DNA of 64,000 nucleotides from positions 1,865,001 through 1,929,000 of the forward strand of contig CP119312.1 of the NCBI GenBank assembly GCA_029202405.1, given 5' to 3'. The notes beneath the pieces were generated by a model, which saw nothing but the letters and a program-made list of their open reading frames with translations, had not been told where the DNA came from and did not search any database. Within the stretch, counting starts at the first letter, position 1. Each line of letters starts with the position of its first letter. This document shows positions 7,909 through 16,320 of the stretch, piece after piece. The stretch is from Candidatus Devosia phytovorans (lineage in GTDB: Bacteria > Pseudomonadota > Alphaproteobacteria > Rhizobiales > Devosiaceae). The position numbers and the translations under genes were made by a program.

Positions 7909-8115
7909 ATGACCCAGCGCAACCGCAAAGCTCTTGGAATATTGCTGATCCTCGGCTCGATCGTGGCCTGGCTCAGCCTCTTCACCTCGGTCTACCTGGC
8001 CTTCCCGCCCGACCTGCCGATCTGGATCCTGATGCCCTATTTCATGGTTGCGGGCATGGGCTGGCTCTATCCGGCCATGGCGATCATCCGCTGGATGGCC
8101 AAGCCAGACGCCTGA
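7909..8115 (+). CDS. DUF2842 family small membrane protein
   Basis: This 68-residue protein begins MTQRNRKALGILLILGSI and has two transmembrane helices separated by a short FPPDLPIW turn, then ends IIRWMAKPDA. Its length, the basic start and the two-helix plan with a conserved GWLYPAM.IIRWM end fit DUF2842, a family of unknown function found in alphaproteobacteria. The start ATG at 7909 is internal to a much longer spurious frame. It is read divergently from ctaA, 78 bases away, and its stop lies one base from the stop of the convergent deacetylase gene. Confidence 0.75.
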   Translation: MTQRNRKALGILLILGSIVAWLSLFTSVYLAFPPDLPIWILMPYFMVAGMGWLYPAMAIIRWMAKPDA

Positions 8116-8116
8116 T

Positions 8117-9157
8117 TTATCCTGTAATTTTGCCCATGACCGAAAAGATGGCGCCGGTGGCAAAGACGTCGACAAAGCGCCGCGACTGGAAGAGGCCATT
8201 GAGCGAGACGCGCGGCAGGGCCAGTGGCGTCTGCGCGTGGTGGGCATAGAGGCCACCCGGGCGCGTCGTCACCGCCGTGGCAAAACCCAGCTCTTTCGCA
8301 AGATCAAATTCGCGTGGGCCGCAGGAGAGCGGACCGCCCAGGGGATAGGACAGATGCGCCGGGCGCTTGCCGAACTGGGCCAGCAGGATATCGGCCGACT
8401 GCTCGATCTCGCTGCGCGCCTGATCGAGCGGCAGCTTGGCCAGCTCATAGTGATGCACGGTGTGGGCGCCGATGGTGCAGAGCGGATCGCTGGCAAAGGC
8501 TTTGAGCTCCTGCCAGTCCATGATCAGCGCGCGGCATTGCTGTTCGAGGTCATAGCCATAGGCTTCGGTGAAGCTGCGCAGCAGTTTCAGGCGCTCGGGC
8601 TCGGGCGCCTTGCGCATCTGCCAGTAGAGCGTGTTGAAGGCGAGGTTCTTCTGCGCCGTGGTTTTGCTGTCGACATAGTCGGTATGGCCATTATTCGTCA
8701 GCGCGATGGCGTCCTGGCGGGCGATGACATCTTCGATTGCCTGCCACCAGAGCTCACCCACACCGTCGACCAGCGCCGTCGGCACATAGAGCGTGAAGGG
8801 CGCCTGGTGCTTGCGCAGGATCGGCAGGGCGTATTGCAGATTGTCCTTGTAGGCATCGTCAAAGGTCAGGACGACGAACTGCCGCCCACCCTCGGGCGCA
8901 GCGAGGCGTTCCATGGCTTCGTCCAGCGTCACGATGTCGAGGCCCAGCGCCCGGACGCGCTCGATGACATAGTCGAGGAAGTCGGGCTGCACCTGGAGGA
9001 TCGCATTGGGCGAGAAGTCGGCAGGTTTCTCCGGCAACACACGGTGCAATGTGAAGATCACCCCGCGCGATTTGGAGAGCGTGCGGATGAGATGGGGCAG
9101 CCGCGACAGCCACAGGGCTTCGAACATCGCCCGGATGGCCGTGTATTTCAGCGACAT
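8117..9157 (-). CDS. Polysaccharide deacetylase (NodB-homology, CE4 family)
   Basis: This 346-residue enzyme would remove N-acetyl (or similar) groups from a polysaccharide or its lipid-linked repeat. The CE4 motifs are visible: TFDDAYKDN with the catalytic base and metal Asp pair at about residues 98-99, and IGAHTVHHYELAKL with the zinc-ligand H-x-x-x-H pattern. It also has an N-terminal extension and a helical insert between the motifs. There is no clear signal peptide. It sits 13 bases downstream of the Wzz/GumC-like gene on the same strand, so deacetylation is very likely part of making the exported polymer, as HfsH is in the Caulobacter holdfast pathway. The comparison is by role and context. 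Confidence 0.87.
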   Translation of the reverse strand: MSLKYTAIRAMFEALWLSRLPHLIRTLSKSRGVIFTLHRVLPEKPADFSPNAILQVQPDFLDYVIERVRALGLDIVTLDEAMERLAAPEGGRQFVVLTFDDAYKDNLQYALPILRKHQAPFTLYVPTALVDGVGELWWQAIEDVIARQDAIALTNNGHTDYVDSKTTAQKNLAFNTLYWQMRKAPEPERLKLLRSFTEAYGYDLEQQCRALIMDWQELKAFASDPLCTIGAHTVHHYELAKLPLDQARSEIEQSADILLAQFGKRPAHLSYPLGGPLSCGPREFDLAKELGFATAVTTRPGGLYAHHAQTPLALPRVSLNGLFQSRRFVDVFATGAIFSVMGKITG

Positions 9158-9170
9158 GGCGGCGTCTCCG

Positions 9171-11504
9171 TCAGGCGGCGACCTGGGCCGGGGTTGACGT
9201 TACGTCGCAGCGGTCAAAGCCGGCATTGAGCAGCAGCTGGCGCGTCTCGGCCACGTCATCCATATTGTCGCCCGGACCGGCGACCAGCACCAGGCGGCCG
9301 TCGATGCCGTCAAAGAAGGGCAGGCTCGAGCCCATGCCGACCTTGCCGGTCATCAGGATCACCACTTCGTAGATATCGCCCAGAGCTTCGACCAGGGTCA
9401 TCGGCTTGGTCGAGGCGCGGAGGATCGTGGCGCCCCTGCCCCAGGACACTTCGGCAAAACTATTGTCGGCCGATTTCTGCACGATATCGCCAAAGCTGGC
9501 CTCGTCAGTGCTGAGGTCGGTCAGGCCGGGTTCGTCGCCGGGCGTAGCGCTGCCGGCATCGATCAGGGCAACGCTGAGACCGCGGGCAATGGCATCGCCG
9601 ATCAGCTCTTCGGCCAGGGCCTCGCAATCCTGATTGCTATTGTGGCCAGCCAGCATCATCAGATGCGTACGACCGAGCACGAGATCGGAGGCCAGTTCGG
9701 AAGACCGGGTCATGTGGATGGCCGGCAGCGGCATCTGCCGCGTCGGCATGGCGACAGGCTCATCGGCCTGTTTTGCCGGCTCGACCACCGGCTTGGCCAT
9801 GGCGTCGAAGACGTCTTCGTCTGGTGCAGTTTCGGCGACGTTCTCCTCAGCCTCGGACTGTGCCGGAGCAAGATAGCGCTGGAAATGCGGTTCCTCGGCA
9901 AAGGTCGAGCGCGGCGGTTGTGCGACGGGGTCGCTTTCCAACTCGTCGTCGGGCTCTTCTTCGAGCACCACTTCGGCGACGACGGGCTCGACCACGATGA
10001 CTTCGGGTTCGGCAACCTCTGCCACTACCGGTTCGATCTCGGCCTCTTCAGCCACGAAGGGCATTTCATCGAGCTCGTCCTGCGGACGAACGGGCACGGC
10101 AGCCGGGACAATGGCGCGGCCAGAGATCAGTTCGCCAAAGACGATCAGGCCCACCTGCACGGCCAGCGAGACGAGAGCCACGGCCAGCAGGATCAGTTGC
10201 GATTTGGGCGATGCCGGGCTGACGGCCGGTGCGGCGACGGTGACCACGCGCACATCGGGCAGGGCCGAGTTGGAGTCGACGCGCGAGACGGCTTCAGTAT
10301 AGCGCTGCAGATAGCCTTCGAGCAGGTTGCGCTGCGCCGCGGCTTCGCGCTCCAGCGAATCCAGGGTCACGCTATCGCGGGTGACGGTGCCAGAGGACGA
10401 CTGGGCCCGGGTGAGGTCAGCCTGCAGCGAGGTTTCGAGATCGGCTTCGATCTGCGCCTCGGCTTCGAGCGCATCGGCGACGCGACGACCTTCGAGGGTG
10501 ATCTGGTTGTTGAGTTCGGCGATCTGGGCGCGGAGCGCCTGGATGGTCGGGTGATTGGGCAGGAGCGTTGCCGAACGCTGCGCCAACTCGCCCTGGAGGC
10601 GCCCCTTTTCCTGACCGAGCTGCTGGATGACGGCTGAATTGCGTACATCGGGCACGCCATCGATCGGCTGGCCCTGCTCGATCATCCTGCGGATCAGCGC
10701 GGCGCGTGACAGGGCGGTGTTCTTGCGTTCCTGGGCTGAGGTGATCTGACCGGCAACGGTCTGCACCTGCTGGTCTGCAAGGCTGGTGTTGTTGGCGCCG
10801 ACGAAGATGCCATTGTCGACCTTGAAATCGGCGACGGCCGTTTCTGCAGCGGTGACGGTCACCCGCAGCTTGGCAATTTCCTCAGCCATCCAGGAGGAGG
10901 CTTCGGCGGTGTCGGAAATCGACAGCTGGGCCCGGCGCTGCACGTGGGCGGCAGCGACGGCATTGGCAATGTCCGCGGCCAGCTGGGGATCGGTGGAGCG
11001 GACAAGAACCGAGATGATGGCCGAGTCGCGCTCCTGGATGACGGTTAGGCGCTCGTAGAGGGTGTTGAGCACCGTCTCATCGACACTCACGGGCGCGGAT
11101 GCACTACGACCCATCAGGCGCGAGATCAGGCCCATGGGGGAAAAACCGCCGCCACCGGCGCCATTGAATTCGGGCACGGAGCGGAGATCGAGCTTGTCGA
11201 TGACCGTAAGCAGCGTGTCGCGCGATTTGATCAGTTCGATCTGGCTCGAGACCACGCCAGCTTCGCCGCCGCTCAGCGTTGGCGCCTGCTCGCCGAAGGG
11301 GCGGGCGTAAACATTGCTGCGCGGCTCGACGAGGATGGAGGCAGAGGATTCATAGAGCCGCGGCATGAACATGAGCAGCACGAAGGTCGCCGCCAGGAGC
11401 AATCCTGTCAGCAGGATGATCCGCGGCAGGCGCTTTACGACAGCGCCAATCACTGCACCGACATCGATGCGGGCATCGCGCACGGCCTGCGACTCATAGG
11501 TCAT
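9171..11504 (-). CDS. Wzz/GumC-type polysaccharide copolymerase with a degenerate C-terminal kinase-like domain
   Basis: This 777-residue inner-membrane protein has the plan of PCP-2a proteins: an N-terminal transmembrane helix (about 28-48), a large periplasmic coiled-coil and GNVR region, and a second transmembrane helix (about 433-457, after SPASPKSQ). Next comes a long acidic, Val/Glu/Pro-rich linker (about 460-600), then a Rossmann-like domain. That last domain aligns in position with bacterial tyrosine kinases, but the expected P-loop is replaced by LAGHNSNQDCEALAEEL, which lacks the GK(T/S), and there is no tyrosine cluster at the C-terminus. It probably controls chain length and export without kinase activity. 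It is divergent from the Wza-like gene. Confidence 0.88.
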   Translation of the reverse strand: MTYESQAVRDARIDVGAVIGAVVKRLPRIILLTGLLLAATFVLLMFMPRLYESSASILVEPRSNVYARPFGEQAPTLSGGEAGVVSSQIELIKSRDTLLTVIDKLDLRSVPEFNGAGGGGFSPMGLISRLMGRSASAPVSVDETVLNTLYERLTVIQERDSAIISVLVRSTDPQLAADIANAVAAAHVQRRAQLSISDTAEASSWMAEEIAKLRVTVTAAETAVADFKVDNGIFVGANNTSLADQQVQTVAGQITSAQERKNTALSRAALIRRMIEQGQPIDGVPDVRNSAVIQQLGQEKGRLQGELAQRSATLLPNHPTIQALRAQIAELNNQITLEGRRVADALEAEAQIEADLETSLQADLTRAQSSSGTVTRDSVTLDSLEREAAAQRNLLEGYLQRYTEAVSRVDSNSALPDVRVVTVAAPAVSPASPKSQLILLAVALVSLAVQVGLIVFGELISGRAIVPAAVPVRPQDELDEMPFVAEEAEIEPVVAEVAEPEVIVVEPVVAEVVLEEEPDDELESDPVAQPPRSTFAEEPHFQRYLAPAQSEAEENVAETAPDEDVFDAMAKPVVEPAKQADEPVAMPTRQMPLPAIHMTRSSELASDLVLGRTHLMMLAGHNSNQDCEALAEELIGDAIARGLSVALIDAGSATPGDEPGLTDLSTDEASFGDIVQKSADNSFAEVSWGRGATILRASTKPMTLVEALGDIYEVVILMTGKVGMGSSLPFFDGIDGRLVLVAGPGDNMDDVAETRQLLLNAGFDRCDVTSTPAQVAA

Positions 11505-11657
11505 GGGTATTTCCTCGCACTACGCGGTAATTTATGGCCGCATCGTGGTAAGCATTCAGTTAATCGACCCGCCGCTCGCCAAGGAACAACAAGGCGCTAA
11601 GGACTTTTTTAACCATGCGGACCGACATTGGGGGCAGAACAAAGCCCTGGAATGATC

Positions 11658-12209
11658 ATGCGCTGGTTGCCGATTCTCGCGATACTCGCCCTGCCCTTGC
11701 TGGCGGCCTGCGCATCGACGCGTCCAGCCACCTATCTGGTCGAGACCAAGGGACCCTATCAGCTCGACACCGGCGATACGCTGCGCGTCAGCGTCTATGG
11801 CGATGCCGAACTCAGCACGACCTACAAGGTGGATGACAGCGGCTCGATCGCCTTCCCACTTGTAGGACCAGTTCAGGTGCGTGGTACGACAACCAATGCC
11901 GCCGCCGGACGTGTCGCTGCCGCGCTGGCCAATGGCTATATGCGCAACCCCAATGTTGCCGTCGAGGTCGCCGAGTATCGCCCCTTCTTCATTCAGGGCG
12001 AGGTCAAGAATGCCGGACAGTTCCAGTATGTCTATGGCATGACCGTTCGCGCCGCGATCAGCACGTCGGGCGGTTTTTCGGAGACGGCGGACCGCAATCG
12101 CGCATTGGTCTATCGGCGCCAGGGCGATCAGATGGTCAAGGGCACGGTCGATCTCGACTTTCCAATTTATCCGGGCGATACGGTGGTCATTCTCGAACGC
12201 TGGTTCTGA
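11658..12209 (+). CDS. Wza-like outer-membrane polysaccharide export lipoprotein
   Basis: This roughly 183-residue protein starts with a lipoprotein signal: MRWLPILAILALPLLAACAS, with the acylated cysteine in the LAAC lipobox. The mature part has the Poly_export domain (YQLDTGDTLRVSVYGDAEL....DDSGSIAFPLVG) and one SLBB-type domain (FFIQGEVKNAGQFQYVYGMTV). It is short next to E. coli Wza, like HfsD and ExoF-type exporters with a single SLBB. I take the ATG at 11658, with GGA upstream; ATGs at 11652 and 11628 are in frame. It should form the outer-membrane exit for the polymer handled by the divergent Wzz/GumC-like protein, and is followed at once by the GT4 gene. Confidence 0.9.
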   Translation: MRWLPILAILALPLLAACASTRPATYLVETKGPYQLDTGDTLRVSVYGDAELSTTYKVDDSGSIAFPLVGPVQVRGTTTNAAAGRVAAALANGYMRNPNVAVEVAEYRPFFIQGEVKNAGQFQYVYGMTVRAAISTSGGFSETADRNRALVYRRQGDQMVKGTVDLDFPIYPGDTVVILERWF

Positions 12210-12210
12210 T

Positions 12211-13341
12211 GTGCCCGAAAACAGTCTGCGTATCCTCCAGGTCATGCGTGCGCCGGTGGGGGGACTCTTCCGCCATGTCGCCGACCTGACCCGCGAGCTG
12301 TCCGCACGCGGCCATAAAGTGGGCCTCGTTGTCGACAGTCTGGCCAATGACGCGCAGACCGAAGCTAGATTGCAAGAAGTCGTCCAGCATGCTGAGCTGG
12401 GCGTGCACCGCTTCGAAATGCCTCGCGTTCTGGGCAGCGGCGACCTCAAGACACCCTTTGGCGTGCGCCGTCTGGCCAGGTCGCTCGACGTCGACATCAT
12501 GCATGGCCACGGCGCCAAGGGCGGGTTTTACGCAAGGCTGGCAAGGCTTTCCGGCAGCCGCGCCCAGGCGCTTTATACCCCGCATGGCGGCGTGCTGCAC
12601 TTCTCCAAATCCTCGGGCTCGGGCCGCGTCTTCCACATGCTGGAGCGCTTTCTGATGGGCCAGACCGGCGCCATCATCTTCGAGAGCGCCTATGCAGAGG
12701 CGACCTATTCGGCCCTGATCGGCAAGCCGAACTGTCAGACGCGCGTCATCCATAACGGACTGGCGCCCAACGAATTTATCCCGGTCGAGACGGCGCCGGA
12801 CGCAGCCGACTTCGTCTTCGTCGGCGAGTTGCGCGACCTCAAGGGCATCCATATCCTCATCGACGCCCTGCCCCAGGTGACCCGTCCGGACGGCAGTCCG
12901 GCGACGCTGGTGATGGCCGGCGATGGCCCAGCCCGCGCCGAGCTAGAAGCGCAGATTGCACGGCTGCAACTGTCTGAGCGCGTTCAACTTCTTGGCGCCC
13001 AGCCGGCCCGACCGACCTTTGCCAAAGGCCGCATTGCCGTCGTTCCATCGCTGGCGGAATCGCTACCCTATGTCGTGATGGAAGCCGCCGCAGCGCGCCT
13101 GCCGGTGATCTCCACCCGCGTCGGCGGCATTCCCGAAATCTTCGGCCCAACCGCGCAAGAGCTTGTGCCCGCTGGAGATTCCGACGCCCTGCGGGATGCA
13201 ATGCAGGCCGCGCTGAGCAATCCATCGGCGGCAAAGAGCTCGATGGAACTACGACTGGCCCATATCGAGCAACACTTCTCGATCGCTGCCATGACCGACA
13301 GTATCGAGACGCTCTATCGCTCCCTTATGACTCGAGCTTAA
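12211..13341 (+). CDS. Glycosyltransferase family 4
   Basis: This 376-residue GT-B enzyme adds a sugar from a nucleotide donor to the growing lipid-linked repeat unit. It opens with an acceptor-side Rossmann domain (RILQVMRAPVGGLFRHVADL) and has the donor-side motif VPSLAESLPYVVMEAAAARLPVISTRVGGIPEIF, which contains the E-x7-E type catalytic pair of GT4. The start is the GTG at 12211, one base after the stop of the Wza-like gene. It is the only clear sugar-adding glycosyltransferase in the locus, so the repeat unit is either very simple or finished by enzymes encoded elsewhere. Donor and acceptor are unknown. Confidence 0.9.
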   Translation: MPENSLRILQVMRAPVGGLFRHVADLTRELSARGHKVGLVVDSLANDAQTEARLQEVVQHAELGVHRFEMPRVLGSGDLKTPFGVRRLARSLDVDIMHGHGAKGGFYARLARLSGSRAQALYTPHGGVLHFSKSSGSGRVFHMLERFLMGQTGAIIFESAYAEATYSALIGKPNCQTRVIHNGLAPNEFIPVETAPDAADFVFVGELRDLKGIHILIDALPQVTRPDGSPATLVMAGDGPARAELEAQIARLQLSERVQLLGAQPARPTFAKGRIAVVPSLAESLPYVVMEAAAARLPVISTRVGGIPEIFGPTAQELVPAGDSDALRDAMQAALSNPSAAKSSMELRLAHIEQHFSIAAMTDSIETLYRSLMTRA

Positions 13342-13412
13342 CCCGGCAACTTCACCGAGTTTAAACCCCTCGCCGGTGATAGTGACGCGCGAATTTTTTG
13401 CGGACGCGTCCA

Positions 13413-14936
13413 ATGTATCGAGTAGACCCCAAGCAGGCCATGCTGGACCATGTGTCCAAGCAGACCGCTGCCGGAGAATCCGGCCGGCGCCTGTTGCCCC
13501 AGGCCGAAGTCATTATCGCAGCTCCCGTCGAACGCACGCTTTCGGGCGCCGTGGTGGCGGGCGTGGCGCAGGTCGTCGAGGCCGTGCTGATGGTGGTGCT
13601 GGGCTATGGCATCTACGAATACTATGTCGAGCTGGGGCAGCCGGCCTTCTATATCCCGGTGATCCTGGCCTCGTGCCTGCTCGCCAATGTGCTGTTCAAC
13701 GCGGCGCGCACGCATCGCATTGCGGCCTATCGCACGATTTTTTCCCAGATTAGCCGGGTTCTGGTCGCCTGGACGCTGGTGATGACCGTCCTCATGGTCG
13801 GCATCTTCTTTCTCAAGGCAAGCGACTATTTCTCGCGCGTCTGGCTGGCCAGCTGGTATGTCGGCGGCGCCCTGATGCTGGTGGCCTATCGGCTTGGCCT
13901 GCGGGCGCTGGTCATGCGCTGGACGGCGCAGGGCCGCTTGCGGCGGCGCACGGTGGTGGTCGGTGGTGGCAAGGATGCCGAGGAGCTGATCGAAAAGATC
14001 GGATCCAGTGCGAGCAATGACATCATGCTGCTGGGCTTGTTCGATGACCGTATCGACGAGCGCTCGCCGGAAATGGTGGCGGGCTACCCCAAGCTTGGCA
14101 AGGTCGCCGACCTGATCGAATTTGCCCGCCGCACGCCGGTGGATCTGGTCATCGTCTCGATGCCGCTGTCGGCGGAAAAGCGCGTGCTCGACATGCTGAC
14201 CCAGCTCTGGGTGCTGCCGGTTGACATCCGCCTCTCGGCGCATATGAGCAAGCTCAAATTCACCGACAAGGCCTATTCCTATGTCGGCGACATTGCCGTC
14301 TTCGACATGGCCGACCGGCCGATCTCGGACTGGAACCTGGTCTTCAAATGGGTGTTCGACAAGCTGGTGGCGCTGACGGCGCTGATCCTGCTATCGCCGA
14401 TCATGCTGGTGACGGCCATCGCCATCAAGCTCGAGAGCCGAGGCCCGGTGTTTTTCATGCAGAGCCGGCATGGGTTCAACAATGAGCTGATCAAGATCTA
14501 CAAGTTCCGCTCTATGCGGACCGACATGCTCGATGCCGGCGCGACAAAGCTGGTTACCAAGGATGATCCGCGCGTCACCAAGGTCGGCAAGTTCATCCGC
14601 AAGACCTCCATCGACGAGCTACCGCAGCTGTTCAACGTGCTCAAGGGTGAGTTGTCGATCGTCGGCCCGCGCCCCCATGCGCTGCAGGCCAAGGCCGACA
14701 ACCAGCTGTATTACGAGGCCGTGGAAGGCTATTTCGCGCGTCATCGCGTCAAGCCGGGAATGACGGGCTGGGCGCAGATCAATGGCTGGCGCGGCGAGAC
14801 CGACACGATCGACAAGATCATGAACCGCGTGAACCACGATCTCTATTACATCGAGCACTGGTCGATCCTGTTCGACCTCTACATCGTCATGATGACGCCG
14901 GTTTCGCTGGTCGCCAAGAACGAGAATGCCTATTGA
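13413..14936 (+). CDS. Undecaprenyl-phosphate sugar phosphotransferase (WcaJ/HfsE-type)
   Basis: This roughly 507-residue polyprenyl-phosphate hexose-1-phosphate transferase starts repeat-unit synthesis by moving a sugar-1-phosphate to undecaprenyl phosphate in the inner membrane. It shows about four N-terminal membrane helices, a central nucleotide-binding-like domain (RRRTVVVGGGKDAEELIEKI) and a last hydrophobic segment. The catalytic bacterial sugar transferase domain follows, with KIYKFRSMRTDM, DELPQLFNVLKGELSIVGPR and KPGMTGWAQINGWRGETDT. The catalytic Asp-Glu pair is in KTSIDELPQ. I use the ATG at 13413. Its stop overlaps the start of the polymerase gene by four bases, suggesting coupled translation. 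Confidence 0.92.
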   Translation: MYRVDPKQAMLDHVSKQTAAGESGRRLLPQAEVIIAAPVERTLSGAVVAGVAQVVEAVLMVVLGYGIYEYYVELGQPAFYIPVILASCLLANVLFNAARTHRIAAYRTIFSQISRVLVAWTLVMTVLMVGIFFLKASDYFSRVWLASWYVGGALMLVAYRLGLRALVMRWTAQGRLRRRTVVVGGGKDAEELIEKIGSSASNDIMLLGLFDDRIDERSPEMVAGYPKLGKVADLIEFARRTPVDLVIVSMPLSAEKRVLDMLTQLWVLPVDIRLSAHMSKLKFTDKAYSYVGDIAVFDMADRPISDWNLVFKWVFDKLVALTALILLSPIMLVTAIAIKLESRGPVFFMQSRHGFNNELIKIYKFRSMRTDMLDAGATKLVTKDDPRVTKVGKFIRKTSIDELPQLFNVLKGELSIVGPRPHALQAKADNQLYYEAVEGYFARHRVKPGMTGWAQINGWRGETDTIDKIMNRVNHDLYYIEHWSILFDLYIVMMTPVSLVAKNENAY

Positions 14937-16219
14937 GCACCGTGGGCACGGCTGATGCTGGACTGTTTGCGGCGGGCACGCAAAGCCTTGGCGCGGCCTT
15001 CCTGCGCAGCCGGCTGCATCGCATGCTCGACTTCATGGTGGCCTTCTGGATATTTTCCGGAGGCTTCGTGCTGGTCGAGCCTTCGCCATACGAGCTGACG
15101 TTCCTGATCGTGGTGCCGCTGGCGCTGGCAGCCGGTATCGGGCTCTACCGCTCGACCTTCGGCCTTTTTGGCATCCTGATGGGCTTTACGCCCTTTGCGC
15201 TGATTGCCGTGTTCCAAGCGCGCTACAATTCGATCACGGATTCGCTGATCTTCACGCTGGTGACGGTCTTCCTGCTGGTGACGTCCTATTTCGTTGCCAA
15301 CTATGTCGCCGAGCAGACCGAGCGGCGCATGCGGCTGATCATGCGGGCCTATACGGCGATCGCAGTGATTTCGGCTGTTATCGGCACGCTGGCCTATCTC
15401 GGCATCATGCCGGGTGCGGAGCTGTTCACACGCTATGGCCGCGCCAAGGCCGCCTTCAACGATCCCAATGTCTTCGGGCCTTTTCTCGTGCTGCCGGCCA
15501 TGTATGCGCTGCAACGCGTGCTGCTGGGAGACAAGCGCACGGCGATCATCGCCGGCGGCATCTACATGGTGTTGTTCGTTGGTGTCTTTGCCAGCTTTTC
15601 CCGTGCGGCCTGGGGGCATTTTGCCTTTTCGTCGCTGATTGTCCTGGTGCTGTGCTTCTGGCTGGAGGCCAAGGCGCGCGAGAAGGTGCGCATCATGATC
15701 ATGTCGCTGGTCGGCGCCGGCATGCTGATCGTGGCGCTGGGCGGGCTGCTCAGCATTCCCGCCGTGTCATCGCTGTTCGAGCAACGCGCGGCCGGGCAGA
15801 ATTACGATTCCGGCGACACGGGTCGTTTTGGCCGCCAGGGCTATGCGTTCGAGCTGGCGCTCAACAATCCGCTGGGCATCGGGCCGGGTGAATTTCGCAA
15901 CCTGCGCATCGTGGAGGAGCCGCACAATGTCTATGTGTCGGTGCTGCATGTCTACGGCTGGGGCGGCGGGGCGATGTACTACCTGCTGGTCATCCTGACA
16001 CTGTGGAAGGGCATTTCGGCGCTAAGGCGCCCGTCCCCCTATCGGCTGGTGATGATACCTTTGGTCGCGACCTTCACCATGCTCGTGGGCGAGTCGGCGA
16101 TCATCGATAGCGATCACTGGCGGCACTATTACCTGCTGGTGGGTCTTATCTGGGGCATTGCGACCGCCATCCAGAACGGGCCGCGACAAGTGTCGGGCGA
16201 CAGGAAAATCCTGATCTAG
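14933..16219 (+). CDS. Wzy-like O-antigen polymerase/ligase family protein
   Basis: This 428-residue inner-membrane protein has about eleven hydrophobic segments and the Wzy_C/O-antigen ligase features: SFSRAAWGHFAF in the middle, and the periplasmic loop with NPLGIGPGEF followed by EPHNVYVSVLHVYGWGG, where the His-Asn and the downstream Gly are typical. It would polymerise undecaprenyl-linked repeats on the periplasmic side; ligation of the chain to lipid A or a protein is the alternative role in this family. The start is a TTG at 14933 that overlaps the upstream stop (TTGA). It closes the plus-strand half of the locus; no Wzx flippase gene follows. Confidence 0.87.
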   Translation: MSTVGTADAGLFAAGTQSLGAAFLRSRLHRMLDFMVAFWIFSGGFVLVEPSPYELTFLIVVPLALAAGIGLYRSTFGLFGILMGFTPFALIAVFQARYNSITDSLIFTLVTVFLLVTSYFVANYVAEQTERRMRLIMRAYTAIAVISAVIGTLAYLGIMPGAELFTRYGRAKAAFNDPNVFGPFLVLPAMYALQRVLLGDKRTAIIAGGIYMVLFVGVFASFSRAAWGHFAFSSLIVLVLCFWLEAKAREKVRIMIMSLVGAGMLIVALGGLLSIPAVSSLFEQRAAGQNYDSGDTGRFGRQGYAFELALNNPLGIGPGEFRNLRIVEEPHNVYVSVLHVYGWGGGAMYYLLVILTLWKGISALRRPSPYRLVMIPLVATFTMLVGESAIIDSDHWRHYYLLVGLIWGIATAIQNGPRQVSGDRKILI

Positions 16220-16320
16220 AGCGTTTCACCGTTTCCGAGAAACGATGAAGAACGCTCCAAGTTTTTGTTTGTGGCGTTTTCGAACCGCAAAAGTGAGGCC
16301 ACTTTTGCTGAAAACGCTCT
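16218..16320. repeat. Intergenic palindromic repeat with two internal hairpins
   Basis: The element is bounded by AGAGCGTTT (16218-16226) and AAACGCTCT (16312-16320). It holds two exact hairpins: CGTTTC/GAAACG (16230-16244) and GCAAAAGTG/CACTTTTGC with an AGGC loop (16287-16308). It spans from the stop codon of the polymerase gene to that of the convergent kinase-like gene, and may end transcription from both sides. Confidence 0.75.

Noticed and set aside
7831..8256. Upstream extension of the ctaA frame by 142 codons
   Set aside because: The extra residues do not match the family, overlap the divergent DUF2842 gene and part of the deacetylase gene, and a good GTG start exists at 7830.
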